Source: Aphrocallistes beatrix (lineage: Eukaryota; Porifera; Hexactinellida; Sceptrulophora; Aphrocallistidae). Taken from it: a stretch of DNA of 64,000 bases. A program made the translations under genes and the position numbers. Below, in pieces: positions 1 to 11,109 of this stretch (positions are counted from its first letter, which is position 1; every line of letters begins with the position of its first letter). The notes below the pieces were generated by a model. The model was given only the letters and a program-made list of their open reading frames with translations, made no database searches and was not told the DNA's origin. Location of the stretch: NCBI GenBank assembly GCA_963281255.1, contig OY725493.1:2573857-2637856 (forward strand), read 5' to 3'.

Positions 1-44
1 GTTTAGAAAGGGTGCCGCGAGAAGAAAAAGGTTGAGAAACACTG
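1..44. mobile_element. Terminal fragment of a hAT-like MITE
   Basis: The first 44 bases end in GTTGAGAAACACTG, which matches the right terminus of the hAT-like MITE at 53316-53727 (GTTTGAGAAACACTG). The rest lies outside the window, so the target-site duplication cannot be tested. Confidence 0.5.
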
Positions 45-106
45 GAGTAGGCTATGGCCAACCCAACTCTGATCTTCAAAAAGATTTTTTCAAATTACAT
101 AAAAAG

Positions 107-179
107 CACCTCCGACGGGATTCGAACCCGCAACCCCCGGCTTAGGAGGCCGATGCCATATCCATTAGGCTACGGAGGC
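107..179 (-). tRNA. tRNA-Arg (anticodon CCU)
   Basis: The reverse strand folds into a complete 73-nt cloverleaf. The acceptor stem GCCTCCG pairs with CGGAGGT with one G-U at position 1-72. The anticodon loop is CTCCTAA, giving anticodon CCU, and the T arm carries the usual GGTTCGAATCC B box. No intron is present and CCA is not encoded, as expected for a eukaryotic nuclear tRNA. It shares strand with the tRNA-Asn 70 bp away. Confidence 0.95.
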
Positions 180-249
180 TTAAATTTTATGTTGAGTATT
201 TGCTGTTTATATATAACATTAATTTAGGGAGCAGAAGAACAAAAAGTAA

Positions 250-266
250 CGGACCTGGGTGGGCTC

Positions 267-306
<40 letters not shown>

Positions 307-323
307 AATTGCGCCACAAATCC
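250..323 (-). tRNA. tRNA-Asn (anticodon GUU)
   Basis: The reverse strand gives a 74-nt cloverleaf. GGATTTG pairs with CAGGTCC in the acceptor stem, the anticodon loop is CTGTTAA (anticodon GUU), and the T arm is GGTTCGAGCCC. The D arm contains both A-box residues. It closely resembles canonical animal tRNA-Asn. It lies in the same orientation as the tRNA-Arg at 107-179; each probably has its own internal Pol III promoter. Confidence 0.95.
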
Positions 324-469
324 TTAAAATTTTAATCGTCTATAAACAATTTATAAAAAGGCTTCGTGTATTTGCGTAGAATGGCTAATGAATATATTTG
401 GTGTCTTTAGTTGCAGTAGATTTTCTGATGGGGACACAACATCTAGTTGCATATACTGAAAAATAGAGT

Positions 470-1577
470 GAGCATGCTTCGCAATTTTCCCCTGATGATG
501 TGTACAATGGAGACGAGACCGGTTTATTCTACAAGTGCCTCCCAGACAAGATGTTTTTAATGAAAGGAGAAACTTGCAACGGAGGAAAGCAAAGCAAGGA
601 ACGATTAACCGTTCTTGTTGCAGTTAACATGTCAGGGAAGGAGAAGCTTCCGCTCCTAGTTATTGGAAAATATTTGAAACCTAGGTGTTTCAAAGGTGTC
701 CAGACTATTCCAGTACAGTACGAAGCTAACAAAAAAGCTTGGATGCTGTCACATATCTTCACTTCGTGGCTTACCAAGTTGGACAAGAAATTTATGCAGG
801 AAGGAAGAAAAGTAGCGATGATAGTTGATAACTGTCCATCCCATCCTAATATTCAATCACAACTCAACGCTACGAAATTAGTATTTTTGCCTCCTAATAC
901 GACATCTACACTCCAACCATGTGAGCAGGGCATTATTCAAAATTTGAAGGTTCACTACAGGCATATGCTGCTGCAAAAAATGGTCTTCGCAGTCGATAAC
1001 AAGGAAAAATTTTCAGTTAATGTCCTAGAAGCCTTACGAATCTTGAAATCCGCATGGTGCAAAGTAACACCCCAAATGATTGCTAATTGCTTCCGGCATA
1101 CAGGCTTCTTAGTGCCTAATGTTGATGAGGAATTTGAGATTGAAGTCCGTGAAGGAGGTTCAGACAGTGGAATCCAGGAAGATGAAATTCTTAGAATACT
1201 ACCACAAGGGGTTACGTTCGCAGATTACCTCTCTGTGGATGATGGAATAATCCCTACAGGTGTTATGACAGATCATAGTATTCTATATACTAGTATATAG
1301 AATGCTATGGACAGATGATGACATAGTCGAAGCCTTCACCAATGCTGGTGGAGAGCCAACCTTAGATGAATTTGAAGAGGATGACACACCATTTCCACTT
1401 GAGGTACCAACCTCTTGTGAAGCTCTAAAAGCATTGAAATTAGTTCAGCGTTACTTCGAATCACAAAAGCATTCTGAGGATAGTCTTGACCTTGTTCGCC
1501 AATTAGAAGATAATTTAACTAGTCTTCTCATTGAGTCTAAAAGGCAGAGTAGTATTACCGACTTCTTTCCAGACTAG
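470..1577 (+). pseudogene. Tigger/pogo-type DDE transposase, truncated and frameshifted
   Basis: The reading frame begins mid-domain with YNGDETGLFYKCLP, the first catalytic-aspartate motif of the Tigger/CENP-B-like DDE superfamily. IVDNCPSHP (second aspartate) and FLPPNTTSTLQPCEQGII follow. The N-terminal HTH/CENP-B DNA-binding part is absent: an in-frame stop lies just upstream and nothing similar is seen before it. The frame ends at 1300 after a short duplicated ATACTAGTATA stretch and resumes in another frame at 1302-1577 with the acidic C-terminal tail. Truncation and frameshift show a dead copy. Its outer ends are not clear. Confidence 0.85.
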
Positions 1578-2342
1578 TGTTCTTCGAGTATTTCCTTACT
1601 AAATATTGTATGACTTGGTGTGTGCCTACGAGCACTTTGAATATGGTACGTAGTATGTACGTAGATAGATACTAGACAGATATTTCTCAATGAAAATACA
1701 GTCGAATCTCGTTAATACAACATAGATAATGAGTTCTCTATTTAACAAGTACAATTTCATACTCTCACGTAGTTATCACTATGTATATTAAGTATTTTGG
1801 ACAAATGTGGCTATGTACGTACGTACTTCGGTTAATACGTACTCCGGATAAGGAGTACAAATCTCCACGGTCCCTTGGTGTACGTGTTAACGAGAGTCGA
1901 CTGTATTTACAATTTCATTTATGCATTCATGTCCATGATAACGGATTCCAGTCAATTCGTACATATAACAACTCCTTATAATAAAATGTACTGAGAGCAT
2001 GCTCATTACAGGGGCGACATACCCGGTACGGTAGGACGGCGAGTGCCGTACCACTTTTCGGAGAGATACGGCATTGCCGGCATTTTACCATTTTCCCAAT
2101 AATCAAAGAGAGGAGAAGGGGCGAAATCATCAAAATTCAAAGAAATATCTCGGTATTCTGCTATTGCAGGATTCCAGAAATTAAACCAATGATCCAATAC
2201 CCCATTTGTCGTGACTGGTTTCATATTTGGGGCATGCGTTTCAGTTACAGTTTTTATAAATGAAGAATAAAAACCATCGTTCCTTTCCGTTCCGTAAATT
2301 AGGTATGCCCAATATTTATGTACTATGAAAATAGTACGTGCA

Positions 2343-2538
2343 TGCCAACCTGAGCCATGATAAAAGCGGGACGCAGCGTTGAATTTCGCGGGACATGGCG
2401 GGACGCAATAGAAAAGTATTATACACAGAATCGGGACATAATGGGGAGATTTCATTTAAAAACGGGACACTTATCAAAATTAGCTCAGGAGAAGAGTGAA
2501 AAAAGCGGGACGTCCCGCAAAAGACGGGACGGTTGGCA
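2343..2538. mobile_element. CGGGAC-rich MITE, copy 1
   Basis: A 196-bp element has imperfect terminal repeats TGCCAACC/GGTTGGCA and many GCGGGAC motifs. A clear relative in opposite orientation lies at 44531-44735 with the same order of motifs (GGGACATAATGGGGA, CGGGACATGGCGGGACGCAATAG). It has no coding capacity and is probably non-autonomous. Confidence 0.6.
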
Positions 2539-2559
2539 TTTATGGTACTAGTATATTGT

Positions 2560-3020
2560 AGAGTACTGTCATAGTAATACTAGTTTAACTTGCAGCAGGT
2601 AATGATTATGCTTTGGAATTCCTTTTAGTGAATTCTAATCGCACACTTTCACTTGTGATTCACTTATGAAATCAAAATAAAATTGTTTAGATTAAGTTGT
2701 TTCAAAATCAATCAAAGGCAACAACTTAAATTTGGCACACGCAGGCCTCTAGAGAGAGTTCGTCAATCACTGACTATGCCAAATCTATAAGTCAAGATTT
2801 CAGAGGACAATTACAACTATACACATTCTTTATTGCATTATATTGGTTAATTTATTCACAATGAAGACGTATCCGTCAGAAAAATTCATTAATAGGTTTA
2901 GCCACTCCTCTGAACCTAGTAAATTATCCCCTTATGATTAATCAATATAATTCGTACACGCACACACTTCCCCGACGGTAAATTTACCTACTGATAAAAA
3001 TGCTAACATGATATCAGTTG
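2560..3020. other. Intergenic upstream region of the GABA-B-like gene
   Basis: This AT-rich stretch shows no coding frame, RNA or recognisable element. It should contain the proximal regulatory DNA of the receptor gene that starts at 3085. Confidence 0.4.
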
Positions 3021-3021
3021 C

Positions 3022-3030
3022 TATAAATAT
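3022..3030 (+). promoter_or_regulatory. Candidate TATA box of the GABA-B-like receptor gene
   Basis: TATAAATAT lies 57-63 bases before the ATG at 3085. That would place initiation near 3050-3055 and leave a 5' leader of about 30 nt with no upstream ATG. The assignment rests on motif and spacing only. Confidence 0.4.
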
Positions 3031-3084
3031 CTCTAGAGTCAAGTTGCTGTACCTTATACAATCTTGCAATATTCTAAGGTGGCA

Positions 3085-5652
3085 ATGATATTTTATAAAC
3101 TTGCACCTTTATTGTATATATTTTTCTTTTTAAAGATTGCTGTTTGTAAACAGAAGCTGCATATCCTGGGTATATATCCTAAAACGGGCTCAGGATGGAC
3201 CGAACCATTTGTCATATACAGTGCTGAGTTAGCGAAACGACATATTGAACAAAGTGGAGCTATCCTAAAAGACTATGAACTAGAAATCGATTGGAGGGAC
3301 ACTCAGTGCAGTGGCGGGGTTGCAACTAAGAACCTCATCGATGCATTGGCTGCTAGCAACAACAAAACATACCTGGCTGTGTTCGGAGGTGGTTGTGCTG
3401 TGGCAACTAGTAGAGTTGCAGCCATTTCGTACAGATACGGATTAGCCCAGATCGCATATGCCTCTACTGCGCCTAATTTAGGAAACCGAAAGCTGTACCC
3501 CAAGTTTGTCAGGGGTGTACCGTCTGACATAAATGCTGTGCCCGCTAGAGCGAAGTTCATCATAGAACAGAATTGGAAACGAGTGGCCATCATAAATGAG
3601 CAGCATCCTATTTTTGTTGCAAGTTCGCATAACATGGAAGTTGTATTAGATGATTTAAACATAGATTATCGAGTAGAGGATTTCGCGCCCGATGGTCTAA
3701 TTCCCCTGGAACAACAAGTGAGGACAATAGCTAGTAACCTGAAAACTTACAGAGTGATAATAGCGAATATGTACGAAGATTCAGCCATTGAGTTGTTCTG
3801 TTTGTTGCATAAACAAAACGAAATTCGTTTGCTACACCCCTACACTACATGGATATTTTTAGGATGGTTTACTGACCAGTGGAATAACAAACCGGAAGAA
3901 CTTGAGAAAGTGGGATGCACAGCTGAGGAAGTGGCAAAGATATCAAATGGTGCACTGGGTTTCTTAGTCGCGCATAATAAAACAAACGTTATAGGTGAGG
4001 TCAACAGTGGCGTCACGATATCTAACTATACTGTGAATGAACTCTACCAAATGTATAAAAATCTTACCCTTGAAAATATCGGCTCTGATCAAGAATTTAA
4101 CCGAACATCCGATGTTCATGACGCTTACGTATACGACTCTTTATGGACATTGGCACTGGCCTTACATCAAGCTGAAGAAAATGGCTTCAATCTGTCCGCC
4201 ATTTCTCAAAAGGACCCCCTTACCGACACAGAGTATTTCTCCGACAATAGTTCATATTCACAAGAAATATATAATGGAATGTTAGCCCAGGAATTTCAAG
4301 GTTGGACTGGAAAGGTTAGATACTGTGGAAATGAAGGACATGAACGTGTTTATGAGCTTGTACAGATTCTAGAGTTTGTGGATGGGAGCCTAGAATATCG
4401 CGGTGAAATCACAAACGTTCCTAGATTTACTAGTAATTATAGCGACGTTGATAGCATGGGGTATGTGTTAAACGAGTCGTATCCATTTAAGTTCTGGAAA
4501 GAAGAAAAGGCATCCGATGGTATAGAAACACACGACCTTCCAATTGCAATATTGGCGATTTTTTACGTGATTTCTTTCATAATGGTAGTGTACACTAGCT
4601 TCTACGTTGTTTTTATTGTCATCGGTAGAATTCGGAATCTAGAATCTATACATAATTCAGCTCCAACTTTAACTAGCATTATAATTTGCGGAAACTACTT
4701 TTTGATCCTCGCAAATGTTTTCTTTATTTCCAATGATCGAATCATTAGAGGAACAGGACAGGGGTTCGTTTCAAACGTAACTGGTGAACAAAGTACCACA
4801 GAAGTATGCGAAAATGACTCGTGCAAATTCCTATGCATGTTTCCTATCTTTCTCTTGCTCGTAGCTTCGAGTATCATTTTCGGTGCCATGATGTCGAAGG
4901 CAGCTCTCATTCATATTGTGGTTGTAAAGCTCCAACTGAACCCCAACAAACGCCTCAATTACACTTTAGCGATTAGTTGGCCATTCCTCCTCGCCACAAT
5001 TGACACCTTTTTTGTCTTGCTTTGGTCGCTAGTTGGCCCACTCGTGATGAAGTTGGAAGTAATTCCTTCCGGCATCCAGGATCCTCCATTTTTCAGTGTT
5101 ATACAGTGTGGAGTTTCTACTGAGAAGACGACAGAAACCAATGTCTTTATCGCTATTCTGATAGTCTACAAATCCGTAATCGTCTTATGTGGCCTTATAA
5201 TGGCGTATAACCTTCGAAGCGTACAGAAACAAATACTCCGTTATGGAGATACCATTTCGTGGACAATGTATAATATGACCATTTTCACACTTATCCTCAT
5301 ACTTTCATTCTTCCTAATACAAAGTTATGATATGAAAATAGCCATAGTTTCGCTCCTTATTTTAGCTACCGGATTTCTAACTGTCACTATCATCGGGTTC
5401 CCTCCAGTCTATTACTCATTCCTTGCCTTGAAGCATAAATCGGTTCTAAATCCAGTTTCAAATAAACCTGAAATTGTCCAGGATAAGAAAATGCTTGAGA
5501 AATCTATTGCTTCTCTTCAAAAGGATAATGTCGACCTGAAAACAATGAATGTAAAGATGGGGCAGAAATTGAGCGAGAGTGGAGTCGACTTTCCGCCGGC
5601 CTACGAGAAATTTCGCATGGCTAGTGTGTCTGAAGATGAAGCAAAGTCTTAA
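3085..5652 (+). CDS. Class C GPCR, GABA-B receptor-like, single exon
   Basis: The 855-residue protein should be a plasma-membrane G-protein-coupled receptor sensing a small ligand through a Venus-flytrap domain. A signal peptide (residues 1-22, hydrophobic, ending VCKQ) is followed by a periplasmic-binding-like ectodomain (about 25-470) with YPKTGSGW and IAYASTAPNLGNRKLYPKF. Seven hydrophobic segments span about 486-780, then a short coiled-coil tail (KKMLEKSIASLQKDN, 801-815). No cysteine-rich domain separates ectodomain and membrane part, which is the GABA-B arrangement rather than the metabotropic glutamate one. Coiled-coil tails mediate GABA-B subunit pairing, so an obligate partner elsewhere is plausible. 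I chose the ATG at 3085; the open frame reaches TTG at 3064. The gene is uninterrupted, unusual for this family. Ligand and subunit type (B1/B2 or orphan) cannot be told. Confidence 0.88.
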   Translation: MIFYKLAPLLYIFFFLKIAVCKQKLHILGIYPKTGSGWTEPFVIYSAELAKRHIEQSGAILKDYELEIDWRDTQCSGGVATKNLIDALAASNNKTYLAVFGGGCAVATSRVAAISYRYGLAQIAYASTAPNLGNRKLYPKFVRGVPSDINAVPARAKFIIEQNWKRVAIINEQHPIFVASSHNMEVVLDDLNIDYRVEDFAPDGLIPLEQQVRTIASNLKTYRVIIANMYEDSAIELFCLLHKQNEIRLLHPYTTWIFLGWFTDQWNNKPEELEKVGCTAEEVAKISNGALGFLVAHNKTNVIGEVNSGVTISNYTVNELYQMYKNLTLENIGSDQEFNRTSDVHDAYVYDSLWTLALALHQAEENGFNLSAISQKDPLTDTEYFSDNSSYSQEIYNGMLAQEFQGWTGKVRYCGNEGHERVYELVQILEFVDGSLEYRGEITNVPRFTSNYSDVDSMGYVLNESYPFKFWKEEKASDGIETHDLPIAILAIFYVISFIMVVYTSFYVVFIVIGRIRNLESIHNSAPTLTSIIICGNYFLILANVFFISNDRIIRGTGQGFVSNVTGEQSTTEVCENDSCKFLCMFPIFLLLVASSIIFGAMMSKAALIHIVVVKLQLNPNKRLNYTLAISWPFLLATIDTFFVLLWSLVGPLVMKLEVIPSGIQDPPFFSVIQCGVSTEKTTETNVFIAILIVYKSVIVLCGLIMAYNLRSVQKQILRYGDTISWTMYNMTIFTLILILSFFLIQSYDMKIAIVSLLILATGFLTVTIIGFPPVYYSFLALKHKSVLNPVSNKPEIVQDKKMLEKSIASLQKDNVDLKTMNVKMGQKLSESGVDFPPAYEKFRMASVSEDEAKS

Positions 5653-5791
5653 ATTATTTTACTTTTTGTGCTCATACTATCCCTTTTGATTTGGATTGAA
5701 AAATTTTCTCCTATTAATTTTATGTATAACTGCTCTTTTGAATTAGTTTGTGCAGATTGTTAATTATTACAGTAAAAATATGAAATCAATA

Positions 5792-7131
5792 TGTCTGTCA
5801 CATAATTATTAAGAATTACTCAATCAATCACAGTATTCACAAGGTACAAGTAATTGATTTCAAAATTAATTTTTAATAAGATAAATAGTTATTAATCAAT
5901 AATTTATAGGAAACCTTCGGATGCAATCACCATTTTACATCTTTCAGGCATTGACTGGCAATATGGTTGTAAGAATTCTGAACTTATCCCGGACCAAGTT
6001 TCTTCGAGCATCCTTTTTAGCTCAGAAATTGTTCTAGGCCCTTTTTTAATCAATTCCCTCTTCACCCAAGCAAATAAATTTTCAATAGGGTTTAGATCTG
6101 GGGGTTTGAGAAGGCCAAGGAAGTTGCATAGGCACGTTTTTATCGATGAAGGCCCTCACAATTTTCGAGGTGTGCTTGGGGTCGTTATCCATCACTAACC
6201 GCCAGTCATCTTGATGGAAAACCTTTGCCTGCTCCAGTAAATGACCTTCCAAAATCTCAATAAACTTCAAGCTATCCATATTCGTAGTGAATACACAAAG
6301 GGGAAATGTTCCCATAGAGCTAAAACCAGCCCAAACATTAATTTTAGGAGCGTGCTTAGTGGTTGGAGCGACCCGTTTTTTTCCTGATTTCGTCCACATC
6401 TGTATCCGACCCCGAGAGAGCCAGATGGACATCAATGAAAACGGTTTTAGACCATGATGATTTAGGATACTTATGTTTCTTTGCCCATTGTATTCTACTC
6501 TGACGATTCTTTTCGCTCACCATCGGTGAATTAGTCGGGTAGATCTTGGAGTATTTCATCTCCTTTAGGTTTCGTCGAATAGTCTCATATGAGGGCTTTC
6601 CAGGAGCAATTTGTGCTAAGGTACGTAATGAAAGATAAGGTTTGCGTCGAATTTGTTGGGTTACACACCTCATCGTTGACTTGGTAAATTTTCTGGGTCT
6701 TCCGCCACCACTACCATGTCCTAATCCAACGTCGCGTGATTTTCTCGATTTCACTAAATAGACCGTTGAGACACTGACTCCTAATTTTTCAGCAATTTCC
6801 TTTATTGACAGGTCTGTTGTTTCCAGTAACAAATCTATTTGCTCTCGCTTAAGTTTTTGAGCCATTTGTGGTAAAAATAAGTGCTAATTCATGTAGAAAT
6901 ATTAAATCAACGTTATGAAAGTCTAAAATAGGTAAAAACACGAATCATCCCTGGGATTATTAGCGTTCACACGAATTAATAACATAATATACCAATATCA
7001 TGACATATTTGCAAAATAAACACGTGAAATTTATGGTGAAATTGCATTGAAACAACTTGACCAATGATATTTTAGAAGATTATGGTCATATAGAAATTGG
7101 GTAAGATTCTTAATAATTATGTGACAGACTG
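5792..7131 (-). mobile_element. Tc1-like transposon inserted in a hAT element
   Basis: The element has terminal inverted repeats sharing TCTGTCACATAATTATTAAG, flanked by TA on both sides (5790-5791 and 7132-7133), the Tc1/mariner target duplication. It contains the two transposase pieces described separately. The right end interrupts the hAT transposase frame that continues to 8300, so this insertion is younger than the hAT copy. Terminal repeats differ slightly at the outermost bases and the transposase is frameshifted, so it is no longer autonomous. Confidence 0.88.
5930..6865 (-). pseudogene. Tc1-like transposase, frameshifted
   Basis: The N-terminal part (6356-6865) starts MAQKLKREQIDLLLE and carries a helix-turn-helix (IKEIAEKLGVSVSTVY) plus a GRPRKFT AT-hook-like motif, the usual paired-like DNA-binding region of Tc1 transposases. 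The catalytic part follows in another frame (6082-6435) with INVWAGFSSMG and VMDNDPKHTS, the second DDE aspartate. A third frame below 6120 carries the LLNPIENLF-type region. At least two frameshifts separate the blocks, so no functional protein can be made. Confidence 0.85.
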
Positions 7132-8300
7132 TATATTCAACAGATTTATTATTTTGTTTTCAATTTGAGCGATATTAGTTGCCTCCTCAAAAGGGGATAA
7201 AATTTCGACAAAATCTTTCAAAGAATTCAGTTCATAGGAGGCTAACTTTGTTGTGTCAAGGGAGTTGAGTTTGTCTTTATCTACTGCAAGGATGGATTTG
7301 ATCATGAGTAGCTGTGTTCCAGCGAGTAGGCACACTAGATTGTAGCCTTTTCTCACCTTCGAGTATTTCTGCGGAAATAGTTGATTTGTGAACAAATGAT
7401 ACAATCGTCGATACCTTGGATATAACTTTGGTAAAGACACCTGCGTTGTTTAGGCCATCTTTTACTACAAGTTGGAGAGTGTGTGCAAAGCACGAGCTAC
7501 GAGTTGGAGGGAGTAGGTCAAGAACATCTTTTTCATAATCAAAAATTTGTTCGCTATGGTTATCATTATCATCCTCACTTTCACTACCATCTGATTCCTG
7601 GTAGGTATTTATGTATCCAGGAAGACTAAACGCCTTTACCATATTCGATGCGTTTCGATGCAATTCAGAATATAACGTCCTGTGATACCAATGTAGCTCC
7701 TCATTTGCCTATTAGACCAAAGATCAGTAGTTAGAGATACGCTATGAACCTTTTCAAATTCTTTTGTGAGGTTTTCTCGCAATATAATATATTTCTCTTT
7801 TATGATTTTATTGGAGAGATGCTTTCGAGGGCAATTTGTATTTAGGATCTAACCTCCCAATAAAAGAACGAAATATCGTGCTTTCTACAATAGAAAGAAA
7901 TTGATAGCAAGCTGGTGTGCATCTTGAGAGGAATATTTCTTGCTCGAAGTGGAGAAAATATTAAGTTTCTGTTTTCTGTCTGGTGCTTAAGTAAGTGATT
8001 ACGCTTGATATGTTTGATGAAATTCGATGTAGATCTCATACAACCAGAAGTATCTTTATGACAATACCTACACTTCGCTTTAAAATTACCACTTAAATTA
8101 TCTGGCAAGTCAAAATTCTTCAGAATATGGGATATATCTCTACTTGCCATCCTGGAAATATTATTGTTTGAAGAAAATAACAAATTAACTTGACGAATTA
8201 CATTATATGACACTTTTGTTATACGTATAGTACCAATAACTTCTACATCTTCTTGTGACAAAAATAAATATTGTGTTGGAAATATATTGATAGTATTCAT
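7117..8300 (-). pseudogene. hAT transposase, truncated by the Tc1 insertion
   Basis: Reading the minus strand from 8300, a BED zinc finger (CRYCHKDTSG...FIKHIKRNH) comes first. A stretch with VSLTTDLWSNRQMRSYIGIT (near 7700) is the first catalytic block, and CFAHTLQLVVKDGLN (near 7490) the cysteine-histidine insertion block. Frames change near 7840, 7660 and 7350. The C-terminal dimerisation region is missing where the Tc1 element begins. This is a decayed hAT transposase. Confidence 0.85.
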
Positions 8301-8400
8301 TTCATATTAATATAAAAAGTGAAGGACAACAAGAAAGTACTTAAGTACAAGTACAAGTACTCAAAAAATGTAAGTACAATTGTACTTGAATCCAACCCTG
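7134..8400 (-). mobile_element. hAT transposon remnant
   Basis: The 5' terminus lies at 8400, reading CAGGGTTGGATTCAAGTAC on the minus strand, a typical hAT terminal repeat beginning CAGGG. The subterminal region has repeated AAGTAC motifs (8330-8385). The opposite end is not visible: the Tc1 element occupies that side and no matching terminus is found before the GPCR gene. The element is therefore 3'-truncated. Confidence 0.75.
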
Positions 8401-8730
8401 ATGCATATGTAATGCGCATGAAAATGATCAGAAAGATATTCGATGCGTAAAGCTTGAAAACGCTGGATGAAACCCTGAAACCAATATGGCAAACACTTGA
8501 ATATTTATCTGAAATAAATATTCGTTAGCTCAAGCCAATCGAAAAATACTCTAGTGTGCTAAAAATTAGTTTTTCTGACAGGCAGTTTCTTCATCAATTC
8601 AGACTAGGTAATATATGTACGTACATATATCAAGGTTGGAACCGATCGAACCTGATATCAGTATTCATGAATAGTCGTCTTACCCAATACCGAATACTGA
8701 TAATATTCGGTTACCTAGCAACTCAGGTTT
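8401..8730. other. Non-coding stretch between transposon remnants
   Basis: I see no gene, RNA or intact element here; short frames in it have no recognisable motif. Confidence 0.3.
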
Positions 8731-8734
8731 TGTT

Positions 8735-9290
8735 CACAAAAAGGTTAGGTCGGAATGGACATCTGTCAACCGAAATTTTCGTCATCTGGCTACAAATATA
8801 TTCTGATAGTAACAGATTTCTGTACTAAATATATTGAAGCACGGTCATTGAAATGAAAATCTGCAGAAGAGACTGCAAAAAGGTTATTTTCCATCTATAA
8901 TCGACAAGGAGCTCCTATTGAGATTCTATCAGATAATGGAAGAGAATTGATAAACGAAATAATTAAAATACAAGCTACGTACAATTGTAAAAATCTATTA
9001 TCCAACCCTAACATCCTCAAACGAATGGAGTTGATCTCCGAATAAAACGCTACTTGATGAAAATGCTAGATACTAAACGAGAAAACTGGTATGAATACCA
9101 CGAACAAGTAGTATTTGCCATTAACATTCGAAAGAGCCAGCAACAGGGTTTTCTCCTTTCCAATTGATGACTGGGCTTCGATAAGTTCGTACACCAATAG
9201 AAGCAGGAAACCTAGATGAAATGTATTTTCAAAATATTGATCGTTTAAAAGCGACCTCGAATCTATAAACAATTAATTAAGACGAAAACG
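8735..9290 (+). pseudogene. Retroelement integrase remnant (Ty3/Gypsy-like)
   Basis: Scattered frames carry integrase core hallmarks: YILIVTDFCTKYIEA near 8790 and ILSDNGRELINE near 8920, in the usual spacing for the first two catalytic aspartates. Several stops and frame changes interrupt the region. No LTRs, protease or reverse transcriptase are visible nearby, so this is an old isolated fragment of a retroelement. Confidence 0.7.
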
Positions 9291-9900
9291 ATATTGAACT
9301 TTAATTGAGTCCATGCGTAGGCTATGGAAACTACATCCCTGAGAGCTCTTGATAATATTACAAAAACCCCCAAAACAGATAAAAAGAAGTTACGATTCGA
9401 AATTAAAAATAAAATTATCTGTGCAACTTAAAATCGGAGAACAGGTACTTATGTAGAATATCCTCTAAGCAAAAATGATGCCAGGCACTAATGTTGAAGA
9501 TTCTTGGATAGGACCATCGAGGTTGTCAAGGTGAAGTCACGTATAAATTCAGAGGGATGGGAAAATACAACATGTCGAACATAAATTCTTGAAGAAATGG
9601 CCAAAATAGGTAGATAAGTGTTGATAATAGAAATAGCATCAAGCGATGAAAATAGTGCAGAATCACGCAGCAAAGTTGCACATAGAATGATTCAGCATAT
9701 CTCTCCTTGCTTGAACAACGCGAACCTGATTTTCATGACAGTAGAGTCTACTTTTCGATGCTGGAGTTGTTTCGGAGGATTTATCATCATTAACAGATTA
9801 TTCCAGTTTAAAAATAACCCGGAACAATTATAAGATCATTGTAGGAATAATGCCAGAGAAATAATTCAGTCTTAATTTATCTCTGAACAAATTGTCAATT
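9290..9900. other. Degenerate sequence after the integrase remnant
   Basis: AT-rich sequence without a supported gene. It may be the decayed 3' part of the retroelement, but I see no LTR or motif that proves it. Confidence 0.25.
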
Positions 9901-9903
9901 GAT

Positions 9904-10885
9904 TTATTTTATAACAAATTTGTTCCGAGTGGAACCCACCCTGCAAGAGCAATTGTAACTTCCTTCAATGTTATGACAATTATGATGGCAATTCCCATTG
10001 TTTACAAGGCATTCATTGATGTCAATACAAGAAGAAGAATTGAGTGGGGAGAGTTCATAACCATCGCTACAGTTACAACCTCCGTTGCTAAGTTGGCATT
10101 CGTCGATCTCAACGCAGTCTGAGAAGCCACTGAGGCTCTAACCATCCGGACATGAACACGCGTAAGACCATCGTGTTTGTGCAAATGGTACAGTTTGTGT
10201 TTCCTACCATGCATTCGTCTACGTCCTGACAGTAGGTTCCATTTTTAAGAGGTATCCACCCATGCATCCACAAATATAGGAGCCAACCGTGTTAACACAA
10301 GTTTGTTCACACGTTGTATCGTTTCGACATTCGTTAGAATCAGAGCATGAATCAAGTTCGGGCGAATAGCTGTATCCAGTTTTACATGTACAATTGCATT
10401 TATTCCCAGAGTCAACTCGAATCCATTCTTCTCCGCTACAAGCAATCGAGTGGTTGAAGCAGGAATAGCTTCTACTGGGAAAGTTAGCATATGCTTGCAT
10501 TTGTTGGGTTTCCAGGAGCGAATTCTGGTGGCTGTTGAACCAACTATGTTAATAGCTATTCCAAAGTTGCTTAATCTCGATAGCCATTGCTTAGAACAAT
10601 CACACTTGAATTGTACATAATAAATTTGAATAAGTGTTAGTTCTGGCAATTGCTGGAAGGGTTCCGGTGTTAGGTATTCTGGATTGTAATACCAAATGTA
10701 TACATGTTCAAGTGATTTGAGAGGTGCAACGGTATTGAAAGGGGATGTTGGGTTTCTATCAAGGTCAATATAACGTATTCTTGTCAGTCCAGAAAAGGCT
10801 TTGTCACTCGCCGTGGAAATGTTGTTATTATCCAATCGTAAATAAGTTAAACTGCTTAACCCTTCGAATGAATAATCCTGCAATG
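9904..10885 (-). pseudogene. LRR and EGF-like extracellular protein fragment, frameshifted
   Basis: The minus strand reads leucine-rich repeats first (LTYLRLDNNNIS, IRYIDLDRNP), then an LRR C-terminal cap (FKCDCSKQWLSRL). In a second frame EGF-like repeats follow (SNECRNDTTCEQTCVNTVGS near 10300), and in a third frame two more (EIDECQLSNGGCNCSDG and DINECLVNNGNCHHNC), ending at a stop at 9904. The DINEC signatures are calcium-binding EGF type. Frames shift near 10480 and 10180 with no convincing splice sites, so I call it a pseudogene. Missing exons or a real gene with unseen introns remain possible. No signal peptide or membrane segment is visible. Confidence 0.65.
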
Positions 10886-10924
10886 TAGCTCCACAAGTCT
10901 TATGAAGTTACCGTCGTCGTGGCG

Positions 10925-11096
10925 AATTAGTGCCATTTCGCCTACTCAATGAAATGCATCGTTGTTTGACACATTTTTATGTTCTCAAGAATCATTCATT
11001 TTGCTGATTATTTATAATTAGTACTATTTTCACTTGACACTATTCCGAAAACATTTCATTGATCTGGCTAATTGTGAGCAATGCATTTCATTTAGT
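10925..11096. mobile_element. Short MITE with GTGCCATTTC termini
   Basis: Inverted termini TTAGTGCCATTTC and GAAATGGCACTAA bracket about 170 bp that also share subterminal AATGAAATGCAT/ATGCATTTCATT. It has no coding capacity and family is uncertain. It sits directly upstream of the LRR/EGF fragment on the minus strand. Confidence 0.6.
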
Positions 11097-11109
11097 ATGT
11101 GAAATGGCA

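Noticed and set aside
3064..3084. Seven extra N-terminal codons of the GPCR starting from TTG
   Set aside because: A eukaryotic gene would normally use ATG; the ATG at 3085 opens directly into a signal peptide. The same argument moved the LSD1 start to 43524 and the HMGL/EF-hand start to 25697.
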